Source: Pratylenchus scribneri
Taxonomy: Eukaryota > Nematoda > Chromadorea > Rhabditida > Pratylenchidae
NCBI GenBank assembly: GCA_030063045.1
Contig: JAQSEB010000178.1
Location: 286,581-350,580 of the forward strand
Reading direction: 5' to 3'
DNA: 64,000 bases
Below the pieces are notes generated by a model that saw only the letters and a list, made by a program, of their open reading frames with translations, did not search any database and was not told the origin of the DNA. A program made the translations under genes and the position numbers. Below are positions 34,995-45,430 of this stretch, one piece after another (position 1 is the first letter of the stretch; every line of letters starts with the position of its first letter).

Positions 34995-35927
34995 TTTTGT
35001 CAAGTTGATTTTAATTGCTTAAATCTGCAATAATTATAATTTTAATGATAAAAAATCAAATCATTTCCAAATAAAATAAATAAATATTTATAACATTTAC
35101 AAATGAGTAAATTTATATTTTATTAATTAATGTCCAATTTTTTTATTCTTTGGTATAAGATTAAAATTCGAATAAAGAAGAAATATAGAAATATAAAATT
35201 GTGCAGCATAAGCCATAAATCGAATCATCACAATTAGAATAGGAAAAAATAGCGTAGAAAAAATGGATGATTTAGGTGGATTGTGAATTATATCCGTCTT
35301 TTTCTCTCACAAATTTCATCAAAATGTCTTTTTGTTTTGTTTGGTCTCCCGAAATGGAATCGAGGAGGAAAAAAATGATTTTTTTTCTTGAAAAAAAATA
35401 ATAAAAGACAAAAAAATTTCGCGCTCGCACCTGTCGGCGCTCGCATAATCGTTTTTACGCTTTTCTAGGTGGAATTTTAGTCAAAAATCGTGAAAAAAAA
35501 TTATTTTTTTTGTGTTTTTCCTTATAATTTACAAATTTTTGAAAAATAAACACCAAAAAATGCAATTTTTAGAATTCCCCCTTACGAAATAAAATATTTT
35601 GTTGGAATTCCCCCTCCCGAAATGAATTTTCTGGCTACGCCACTGAATGAAAAGGTATAAGGATGAAGATGATGACGAAGAAAAGATGAAGCGGAGTATG
35701 TCATTCTTCGTCATCTTTATTATTATCTTCCTTCATTGTCTCTTCTTCTTCCCCTTTATCATCATCCTCATCTTCTTTTCATCATTCTCATGTCTCATCA
35801 TTTTTCCATTCATCCAGTAAACTGCAGTATAGTACCAATACTAAAAGTCTTTCTTGGGTGTGGACTGGGGAGTGCTACCGAGTCCCATATTCCATACTAT
35901 GTTTAATAATAATAAAATGGCCAATTT
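34995..35927. other. Spacer with repeat-like and acidic-coding-like pieces
   Basis: The minus strand at about 35702-35775 can be read as an acidic tail (EDDDKGEEEETMKEDNNK) that would be in phase with a weak donor in the last exon of the next gene (CCCG|GTTTAT). The needed acceptor is purine-rich and unlike the others, so I did not join it. At 35395-35640 the sequence looks like a decayed transposon 3' end (GAATTCCCCCT twice). Otherwise nothing seen. Confidence 0.4.
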
Positions 35928-38118
35928 TTAATTTTTAAAATAATATTCAAAAAATAAACCGGGTGATTTGTCAATTGGCTTCTCCTCATCATAGTCCTCA
36001 TCGTAGTCCTCCGTCGATTCTTTTCGCAAATCCCTCTCATCCTTTTCCGCCTGTTGTTGTTGTTTGATGGCCGAATCGATGACAATGGCGGCGGCCACCG
36101 GTGAAGTGGAAGCGGCCGCCGCTGCAATTGCTGTTTGGATTGCGGCCGCGGTGGCCTCATTCGGTGCGATGGCAACATTCCCCGCACCAATTGTGGAAAG
36201 TGCGGCGGCGGCAGCTGCGACTTCGTTCAATTTTGTTGGCTCACTGGTAGCAGTGGAAATTGTGGTGACTGCATCCAATGGAGACTTTAAATGAAAATAA
36301 TACTTTATGGAGAATATAAGCAATATAAAATTGATTATTTATTTGGGTATAGGGTGTTTATTTTGATAGACCTAAACTCTTACACCTATCCTGTCTGCTG
36401 GGATCATTAAATTGTCCATATTTATCTTAATGCCTTGGATTTGGATGCTCTTCTTGGGTTTATTGAAAAAATTCTTATTAAACCTGCTGTGAAGCACTTA
36501 TTAGTCAGATTCTAAATTTTCGATACCAATATCCCATATAAGACATAAAACCTAGCCAACTTTCTATAATGAGACGCAACAATTATCCATTCCACATCCT
36601 AGTATCCCTACATTACCATCAAACGGTCTTTGTGATAATATAAACCAGAACGCAGAACCAGACCATAGACCAACTACCAACACTCCTCCATCCTCCTCAC
36701 TATGAGAACTTTCAAAAGCTGGTTATATAAAGCCAATGCCCCCCCCCCTATAGAGATTGTTTAGAAAACCATCTCGTCCCTATCCGGTAACTTAATATGT
36801 AATATCCCATTTTTAGGTGGTTTTTTAAAGGTCATTATAGTATAGAGGGAATGGTGCAAATAAATAACATTGTAAACGTACTAAAACGTCTCTCTTCAAA
36901 TGCATAAAAATGCTCATCTCTGTAACTCTCTAGAGTCTATATTAAGATAGGTTTTAGACTTTAAGAATTTAATCTTGCACCTCCCTAAAATTGGATAGTA
37001 CCAACCATCCTTTACCCAATGACAATGATTGGTCCTTGGTAAAATTTTCTATGTGTAAACCTGCAATTGTGCCAATTGTTGTTGTTGTTTGCTTTGTAGT
37101 TGATTTCCAACGCTTTGACTCGGTTCCAGCACCTTTGGTGTTGTGGCAGTCGGTGTGGTCGCTTTTACTATTGGCGAAGTGGTTGTGGAAGTCTTCTCGG
37201 CCGCAGATGGGACCAGAGGTTCATGTTTGGTTGGCAAAACGGCTTTTGGTCGTGTCAGACGCCATTCTCGTTGAACTGCTTCCAATCGAGATTTTTCCTC
37301 AGCCGATAGACATGTGACTATATCCCAGGCGTTTGATGATCTAAAAATTGCTGCCAATTGTGAATTTTACTGAATGTTAAATCAATCGATTTTATGGCAA
37401 TATTTATTGATTACTATATCACTTAAGGCTACTTACTTTATATACCATTTTAGCATATCTTAAATCTTTTCGGTTTTATTTGAAACCGAAAAGATAAACC
37501 AAAAAACCCGATCGTTGGAAAGGAATTTCTTAACTAATTACTATTTTGAAAGTTGATTTTCTGTATTTGGTTATCAAATTCGTGCCGTAAATGTATTCTT
37601 TTAAGCAGGTTACATCCACAATTTGCAAAAGTTGAGGTCGGACCTTTAGTTTTTGCAGGCTAGCTCTTAAGACTATTGCTAAGTTTGGTGTTGGCTATCA
37701 TTTATAATGAAGATAACCGAACACAATTTTTCTAAAATGTCGAGAGAAGGTCCAACTTCTTTTACTTTTGCAAATTGCGGACATAAACTTTAGTTTTCTT
37801 ATGAGGATAATATTGAAACCTTGCAGCAGCTTCCGGCTCTTTGACCCGTTTAATCATTGGCCTCCTCTTGGTAGCACTACGGTCCAAACCCGAAACTGTG
37901 CCACCACCTGCTGCTGTGCCCGGACTGCTGTTGTGCGCTGAATTGGCCAGCGCTGTTCTTGGACTGTTTTGTGGATGCAAATGATGATGGCCATTGGTCA
38001 TAATTGGCGGCGATTTTGGACCATTTCGATTGCCATTATTTTTTTGTTGTTGAGATTGTTGACCATTTGTTGTTTTTCCATTGCCAGCAGTGGTGTTTTT
38101 CTCTTCATTCTTTTCCAT
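35928..38118 (-). CDS. Low-complexity Ala/Gln/Asn-rich protein (329 aa), unrecognised
   Basis: Three exons, 38118-37766, 37340-37061 and 36284-35928, in phase (CAA AA|gtaaaa then ag|A). The N-terminal ~75 residues are Asn/Gln/His/Gly-rich; residues ~80-165 are the only part that looks folded and conserved: a basic stretch KRRPMIKRVKEPEAAARFQY and KVYVRNLQKSSNAWDIV, then SAEEKSRLEAVQREWRLTRP. Exon 2 continues with Thr/Pro/Ser and ends in Gln; exon 3 is very Ala-rich and ends in a Glu/Asp tract (STEDYDEDYDEEKPIDK). The composition fits a nuclear regulatory or RNA-associated protein, but no domain is recognised. The Ala-rich exon is GC-rich and open on both strands. The true C-terminus may lie further downstream in an acidic exon. 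Confidence 0.6.
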
Positions 38119-39381
38119 GTTTTGTTAAATGTAGAAGTTTGTTGAAATGTTGGAAATCTTTAGTAAATTGCTGCTTTCTTTGCTGTTTATTATCTTTCAA
38201 TTTTAATAATTACTAATTATAATTAAGCAATTGGATTGGATTTTTTACTGAAAATTAAACTTTATAATTTAATTAATTTGCGCTAGCATAATTTCGGATT
38301 TGTTTGATTGTATCGATTGATCAATAAAATGAAAAAATTATGAATTTATCTCATCTCATATTTTTGAAAAAAAATGATAATCTTTGGCAGTGCAGAGGAG
38401 GTGGCGAGGTAGAGATAGGTGAAAAGGATGGTGTGGAGAGAATAAGGAAAAAAGATGTAGATGTTGTTGATGGCTCTCGCGAGTCGCGATGCGATCTCGT
38501 CCTATAAAAAATTCCCCCGCGGGACGAGGACGACCATGCTCATCGCATCATAATCTCATTTTTTCCAAATTTAGATCTTCGGGGAGGGCGAGGTATTCCC
38601 CTGTTTTTTCCCGTGATAATGATAAGTAATAAAAATAATGTTTATGATCGCAATGTGAAGGTTTAAATAATTTATGGGAGTTCGGAGTTTAAAAATGAAT
38701 AAAGAACAAACAATTTTGTGAATTTATCTCGCGCATTTCATTGAAATAAATGCACGTGGAATTGTTTATTTTCGTAATTTTCAAACAAGTTCTTATACTT
38801 ATAAGTAATTTTTTTTTGGGTTTTGGCAATGGGCAATTCACGTCAATCGTCAATGATTATTTTAAACCTTTTTTTATAAATTTCGCGGTGTCGTAGCATT
38901 TTATTTTCAAGTGGTTTCAGTTCAGTTTATAATAGGTAAAACAGCAAAGCATTTGGCAAATTCCTCTATTTACTCTTATCTTTGCGAATTTCGTCTAAGT
39001 AATAGATCGTTTAAAATATTTCAATCAAGCCATGTTTATGCTGGTTTAACATTCATCATTAAATTAAGTTTGGAAATGGGTTTAAAATTTTTTATGCTCG
39101 ATAGTCTATTGAGCAAACTATATGGAAAAAAATAAAAAAATATATACAAATTGGATTTAAAAAAAATAATTATTGATATCATTCTCTGCGTTTGACCATT
39201 TTATTCAAATATTTTAAATGTATGAGTTGACTTGAAAGTAAAAAATAAATTAAAATAAGGCCATGTTTGTGACATTAAAGCAAAATTGACATTAAAATAA
39301 AATCAAATTGATAAAATAAATTAAAATTGCAAATTAAATATGGCCCTGCTTTGCAATTATATTCTTCCTTATTTTTGCCTT
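38119..39381. other. Spacer with a possible promoter patch
   Basis: No supported gene. The GC-rich patch 38466-38600 is described separately. A run of open frame at 38911-39135 is AT-rich and unsupported. Confidence 0.45.
38466..38600. promoter_or_regulatory. GC-rich patch with CTCTCGCGAG palindrome and TATAAAAA
   Basis: CTCTCGCGAG at 38474-38483 resembles the TCTCGCGAGA element found in many animal promoters, and TATAAAAA follows at 38503 on the plus strand. The patch lies 350-480 bases upstream of the minus-strand gene starting at 38118. It may be a promoter for that gene or for an unseen plus-strand transcript. Confidence 0.35.
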
Positions 39382-41717
39382 CTATTCTTGGCCTCGTTTG
39401 TCTTTGATCATTTTGGTTGGTTTGAATCCCATCATGATTCGTCTGGCTTCCTCGTGACTCCTAGAAAATTATAAAAAATTTATTAAATTATTACAAAAAA
39501 ATAATTTTAAATTTATTAAATGCTTTTAAGGCTTTAAACTAATTTTGGTTTTTGTCAAAAGATTGGCATTCATCAAAATTAAGAAACTGATTTTTAGGCC
39601 AAAAAATATTATTATGATTTATTTTGTATTTTGTTCATAATTCAAGTCTAAAATGGTTTTCACTTACAAAAAAGGCACTTTCTTCGGCATTTCGCCTTTT
39701 TTCGGTTTTTTCACGCCATTCGTTGGTTTATTCTTCTTCTTTGGCATCAAATTCTTTGCAATTGGTGGCACAGCCGGTGGTTGATTGATCTTCTTATTCT
39801 CCTCCTTCTTGTTTGGATGAACCGCATCTAATTTTGGATATTAAAATCAATAATTTATTTTTTAATTAAAAATACAGAATTTTATAGAATTTATTTAGGA
39901 TTATCAAGGAAAGTCCATTTTTATAATTCATCAATCAAGGACTGAATCAATTTTTGATGATTTTTTAATCAAATTAAAGAGCTGACATTTGGCCAGCAAA
40001 TTATATTAATTTTATTTAAATTAGTTCATAAATCATAATTAATAGAATTATGTGCACAAAAAACCACCACAAAAATGACCTCCATTATGGAATGTTAAAT
40101 TGATTTTTGGAAATAATTTAATTAATTTTGGACGAATTTAAATATAATTAAATATCATTTGATAGCCAGCAGTCTGCACCTTTATTTGATACCAAAAATA
40201 TTCAAATTTGATTGAGTTGTTGAAGAATAATTATAAATGGTGAGGAATTAAATTTTTCCATTAAATTTTTATTTTTTACAATAAAAAATGAAAGCCATGC
40301 AATAAATTGATAAATTCAAAATTCTTATTTCTAATAGTCTTGATAGAAGTCAGCAAAATGTCTTCTGCGGGATTTCGGAATCCGGACTGGATTTTTTTTC
40401 CCCCAATTTTTGCTGGACGGATCCGGTGCGGGATAATCCAGCAAAATCCAGAGGGCGGGATCCGGTCCCGGTCGACCTCTAGTCTTGCTCTTGACCTAAC
40501 TCTAATCGAAAACCATACCAAATAAGTAAATTAGAAACCTTTTTTCTCATTTGTCAACAATTTGTCCGGCAAAGGCTCCAATGGAATTGAATGATTGTGT
40601 TCATACAATGCCTCCAATGTTCCACTCCTTTATTTGAGTTATTTTATTAGTGATTAAAATGGGAAATAATAAAAATTTTTAAATCGTGTATATGCTTAGT
40701 TAGAATTTTTTGATTTTCATAATATAATCATAATAACAAAAAATATTAGTTTATCCGAGAATTTCTTAACATATAAAAAAACCTTTTGTCCCATCGCAAT
40801 TTAAATTTGCAAGTCTTGCTCGTAAGTTTTGTACAGAGGAAATAGATAAACTTATGGGCTGCATTTCCCTTGTCTCTCAATTTGTATGTGCCATATTTGT
40901 TCCGAATATAGGCCTCCGATTCCGGCTTTTCCACATCTTCCAATTGTTCGACTTGACGCCAATTTTCCAAATCGTTTTGGAATGGTTGGTCACCTTCTGA
41001 TGAGATTTCTTCTAAAAATTAAATAATAATAGAGTAAATATTTTATTCACCCATTGTATGATTGTGTTCACCCAATGCCTGCAGTGCTCCAATCCTGTGA
41101 TAAAAAATTTAATGATTTCTTTTTTATTTCCCTTTCTTTTAAAATATGTATTTTTTATTATTACTTTAGGTTAGGATATTCTCGAATAAAATATTAAGGT
41201 AACAAAACAGGGTGGAGAAAATTTCTAAATTATTAAATGAAATTTTGTTTGTTTTGCCAAATGGTTGATTGCTGACTAGGTGAGATGTTTGAAAAATGAC
41301 TGATTTCAATTTTTATATTTGATTTTTGAGAGAATTTTTTAGTAAATTGTTAATTTTGAATTTAAATTTCAAATTTCAATAAAAAAAGATCAATTTATTT
41401 AATTAAACTTTAAATTAAGGAACCAAAACCAATTTTATTTGTTTTATAATACATATATCATTTTCATTAAAAAAGTATCAATGAAATTGTAATTATTCAT
41501 TATTCGACAATTTATCACTTACTTTATAATTTAAAAAATTAAACCTTTTTTCCCAACGCATTTGAAAATTGCAAGTATTTTTTGGGCACTTGAAATAGAC
41601 AAACTTTTGTACTCGTTTGATGCTAATTTTGTATGCGCCATATTTAGTCCGAATATAATCCAACGATTCTGGCTTTTCTGCATCATCCAATTGGTCCACT
41701 TGAGGCCAATTTTTCAT
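39382..41717 (-). CDS. Two-finger FLYWCH-type zinc finger protein (257 aa)
   Basis: Six exons, 41717-41545, 41094-41051, 41011-40783, 40627-40539, 39827-39668 and 39460-39382, all in phase. Two repeats each show C..C followed by an EHNH: finger 1 has YFKCPKNTCNFQMRWEKR then ALGEHNHTM, finger 2 has FLCTKLTSKTCKFKLRW then ALYEHNHSI. C-x(4-7)-C with HNH about 20 residues later is the FLYWCH/WRKY-GCM1 metal-binding pattern, used for DNA binding. Each finger is split by one intron at the same place (after ..KR), so the repeat arose by exon-pair duplication. The last ~90 residues are strongly basic (KKEENKKINQ, PKKKNKPTNGVKKPKKG), suited to nuclear localisation. Likely a transcription regulator, or domesticated from a transposase zinc finger. 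Confidence 0.75.
39930..40215. repeat. Decayed copy of the 31.7-kb foldback MITE, in FLYWCH intron 4
   Basis: Inverted similarity runs between AATTAAAGAGCTGACATTTGG and TTTGATAGCCAGCAGTCTGC, and both arms match the element at 31741-32095. The terminal repeats are lost. A separate GC-rich fragment with CGGGATCCGGTCCCGG at 40360-40480 looks like another old insert. Confidence 0.55.
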
Positions 41718-41809
41718 GTTGGATCAGAGTTTTTCAATAGTTTTCTGGTAGCAAATAATTATATCTAGCAATTAAAAATGGTGTTTAATCTTTAATTTAA
41801 TATGCTTAA

Positions 41810-42837
41810 CCCCTCGGTCACAATAGGGCGTTTTCCGCTCACCGCGACGGAATACCTATGTCACATTAACAGCGGAAAACGCCGAACTTTTCTCCGTCGA
41901 ACGGAAAAACGCATTCCGCCGCGTTTTCTCTATTGACCACCCCAGCAGAAACGCCGAGCGTTTTCGGTCGAACGGAAAAAATCTCTCCGCCCAACGTTTT
42001 TTTATTGTGACCAGTCCAGCGGATTGAGACAGCGGAAAAACGCCCGACGTTTTTCCGCCGATCGGGTTTTCCGCTGATGCTGGTCACAGTAGAGCGATTT
42101 TGACCTTTTTTTCCGTCGAACCGAAAACGCCGGCAATTCAAATAATTTGAATTTTTCCGTCCTCCGCCGAGCGGAATTCCTTGTATTTTGCCCAAAAACC
42201 CAAGACTAGACATTTTTAAAAATAAATAAAAAATATTAAAAAATTTTATAAGCTTTCCAAATTGATCCTATCCTATGTAAAAAACTCTGCTCTATTCAAT
42301 GATATAGAATTTATTTATTTGGACGAGGAAAAACATTATTTATGAAGATGCAAAATATAAATCATATAAATTTTTTATATTTTCATTTGATTTTTATATC
42401 ATTAAAAAGAGGAAATTTTTCTGAATAAGATATACCTGATTTCAGATTTTTATTAAATTTTTGAAATTTTATAATAATTTTCAAAAATAAATTTAATTTT
42501 TAATTGAAAGAGCAGAGCAGAAAAACTCTCAACTTTTATTGTGACCACCTCGGCGTTTTGCGACGACGGAATTGCATTCGATTTCCGTTCGGCGTTTTCC
42601 TGAAAATTTGAGTGGTCACATTCAGCGGAATTCTGCATTCCGTCGCCGACAAAAAATTCCGTCCAATTTTGTGGTCACAATGATTTAGGAGAACACTGGT
42701 CATGTGACCACAAAATGGACGGAAATTTTTTGTCGGCGACGGAATGAAAAATTCCGCTGAATGTGACCAAACTCGGCGGAAGGCCAAAACGTTTTCCGTT
42801 CTCCGCGGCGTCCTTCCGCCCTATTGTGACCGAGGGG
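41810..42837. mobile_element. Harbinger-like MITE, 1028 bp, intact ends
   Basis: Perfect 21-bp inverted ends beginning CCCCTCGGTCACAATAGGGC (41810-41830 and 42817-42837) are flanked by TAA on both sides (41807-41809, 42838-42840). A 3-bp TWA duplication fits PIF/Harbinger. Inside, TTGTGACCA and CGGCGTTTTCCG words recur, and two ~65-bp arms (about 42612-42680 and 42700-42772) form a second hairpin. No transposase. Confidence 0.8.
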
Positions 42838-43145
42838 TAAAAAGAATGAATTTGATCAGCATTCCATTCATGCAAAAAAACCATCGCTATCGCTTATGCG
42901 TTGCGTTGCGTTTGTCTTTCTACCCTATGCTACTATTAATATTAATAGTTTTTTCATTCTCTTTCTTTTCTTTTCAATTGAGACGGATGAGGTGGTTTCT
43001 GCACATTTAGCAAATTTACTGAATTTAAAATTTATAAGAAATGCAGCAATGTTTTCGTGTTTCTCTGTTTCACCGAAAAAGTCGTTTAAAAATTCAATCA
43101 AATTATGTTAAGGGTTTTTCAACATGCCTTGTAAATAAAATAGCT

Positions 43146-45242
43146 CACCCCGTCTGCGATGTGTGGCGCACGCGGCAAAAACATGGAACGCCAAGGAAAG
43201 AGAAAAAGTTTAAAAAAAATGCGCGTAAATTCAAAAATCGACTAAATACCCCTTTTTTAATTTTTGAGAGAAAATTAAAAATAAGAAAAATAACCTATAG
43301 ATTAAACTAAAAACAATGCAAATTTATGTTCAAATTGTAGATAAAAATATAGTTTATAATTTTATGTTGGAAAATATTAAAATCAATGGAAATACATATG
43401 GAAAAATATCAAAGAATATTAAAAGACGATGAGGTATTTCAATATTATCAAATTGAGGCTCATTCTCCTTATTTTCATCATCGATTTCTTCTGAAATTTC
43501 ATGCCGAATCCAATCAGCACCAGCACCAACGTCCAAATTAATGCCGCTGTCGTGGAGTGAGTTGAGCATGCATTGATGTTGGACAATTTTCAGCAGCTTT
43601 TTCTCATTTGTTTTCTGATTTTGATATCGAAGCAACTAAAAAAAGGGGGATTTTGATTTATAAAATGAAATTTTACCAATTTATTAAATTGTGCATGAAT
43701 GTGTTCGATTGCCTGCTCATTTACAAGAGCCCACCACAAATGTTCCTGCAAAAATTCGCTAGCATGATACAGCCAGTGCATTTTTGGTGTCCATTTTCGC
43801 AGTTTTTCCGGGGTGAATTTGCCTTTTTTGTTTTCGAAATTTGTTGCCAAGGCCTGAAATAAAAATAAATAGTCGAAATTATTAAGAAAAAAATTAACAG
43901 AAAAATCTTGATGAAGGAATTTTGCTTCGGTGGCCACTCTTATCAAATCTTGTAGAGTTCCTTTGTAGATTTTTGCACGGCAATTATTGTGGAGTTCTCT
44001 TATTGAGTGCCAAAGATTTTCCCATTTTTTTTGTGCCTCTAAATTCGATATTGTGGACAGCAATTTTTCCTCCAAATCTCGTTTGAGCAATTTTTTGATG
44101 CCCTCTCCTGAATTTATTTAAATTAATTGCGCAGAAAATTATTTATAAACCTGTGAATTGTTGCTTTCTACTGTCTTCTTTTGCATTTGCTGCTTTGAAT
44201 ATTTTGTTCAATTCGTCCTTTGAGTCGGATAATTCTTTCAGCACATCCAACGCACGATTTGCCAAACCATGTGCAATATGAAAGCTGGGAACAATTATGT
44301 GACTTGGCTCAATTGGAAGGATGGGCCGCGCATTAAAGGATGTTGGGTGCGCCGGGTCGTTCACATCCTTTTCGATTGTTTCCAATGTTCGTTTGGCGCC
44401 AATTTTTCCCAAATCATCCTTATTTATTATTTGAGAATTAAAAATTTAATAAAAATTTAAAAATCATCTCAATTTTCCAAAAATTATGTTTTTTCGACAT
44501 AGGTTATTGACCCAGAACTATGTTTAAAAAAATCCAAAACTGACATGCTATACACCATTCGACGCGTCTCGTCGAGTTCTATCCATTTTTGTATAATTTA
44601 ATTGGTGCTAGTATTCATTCAAAAAAAATATTCTCTTTTTTTCCAAAAAAATCTAATTTTTTGACTTAAATAACTGTCCAAAAATTTCCTCAGGTTAAAA
44701 ATCCCAATATTTTTTGTCTTGTTTTAATAAATTATTATTAATTCTTTAATTTAAAACCTTTGCTTCTGCTGCTCCCATCAGCTTTTGCCATCAAATTTCG
44801 TTGTTGTTGACTTGTGCTAGTTGAACCATTTTTTTGTGCCTTTCTTTTCTCTCTTGCATCTTCTATTTGTTTCATCTTAGCAGATTTTTTCAATTGTTTT
44901 GTTGTATTAATTTTATCAACTTTTTGTTGAATTTCCGCTGCTCTTTTTCGAGTAACTGGCATTTTTATTTCTAAACTTCAATGATGAAGAACTTTCTTAA
45001 AAGATGAAATTTTTAAAAAATTTCTAGCCTATCTTGTAGCCTGGAAAATTCTGCACAAAATTGTCAGAGGAATTTTCAATCTAATTTTAGGGAGCTGAGC
45101 TAGACTTGATTTTGTAAAAATGGATCGAAATTTTGGATAAAAAAAAGCAAAATAGTGTGGCATTGTGTGACAGACATTAAAAGAAAAATTAGAGATGAAT
45201 TATGAGTTTTTGCCGCGTGCGCCACACATCGCAGACGGGGTG
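43146..45242. mobile_element. DNA transposon with 37-bp TIRs and 6-bp target duplication
   Basis: The ends are identical 37-bp inverted repeats starting CACCCCGTCTGCGATG (43146-43182 and 45206-45242). The 6-bp direct repeat ATAGCT flanks both (43140-43145, 45243-45248). Total length is 2097 bp. A spliced minus-strand gene inside encodes a transposase-like protein. The 6-bp duplication excludes hAT, Mutator, Harbinger and Tc1; perfect ends indicate a recent insertion. It sits just upstream of the plus-strand PUR-like gene. Confidence 0.85.
43354..44962 (-). CDS. Transposase-like protein of the 43.1-kb element, probably incomplete
   Basis: Exons 44418-44151, 44107-43899, 43853-43677 and 43635-43354 join in phase into 311 codons. 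A separate upstream open piece 44962-44738 (start MPVTRKRAAEIQQKV, Lys-rich) does not join in frame. Recognisable stretches are PIEPSHIIVPSFHIAHGLAN near the N-terminus and KWTPKMHWLYHA ... VNEQAIEHIHAQFNK near the C-terminus. The layout 'PKMH..L.H...F.....E..IE.IHA.FN' recalls a group of uncharacterised transposon-borne proteins in nematodes and other animals (my recollection, not verified). The protein is shorter than those, so this copy may be internally deleted. No DDE triad could be assigned with confidence. Confidence 0.55.
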
Positions 45243-45430
45243 ATAGCTCGAAATCGAAACCGGTTTGGATAAAATGTCCTTTTCCGCGATGAAATGCGCT
45301 AGCTACTAGCTAGCCTAGCCTAGCAGCTAGCATTAAGCAGTCAGTAAAAGCACCGAAATCCGTTATTTAATTTTTTTGCAACCTATTGTTTTTACTCTTT
45401 TATTATTTTTCCCTAAAAAATTTGCAGAAT

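Noticed and set aside
35702..35775. Extra acidic terminal exon for the 35.9-38.1 kb gene
   Set aside because: Phase fits, but the only acceptors are purine-rich (GAAAAG/AAGAAG), unlike every other acceptor here; kept as a possibility only.
41866..42884. Open frames within the Harbinger-like MITE
   Set aside because: Non-coding MITE interior; no transposase motifs.
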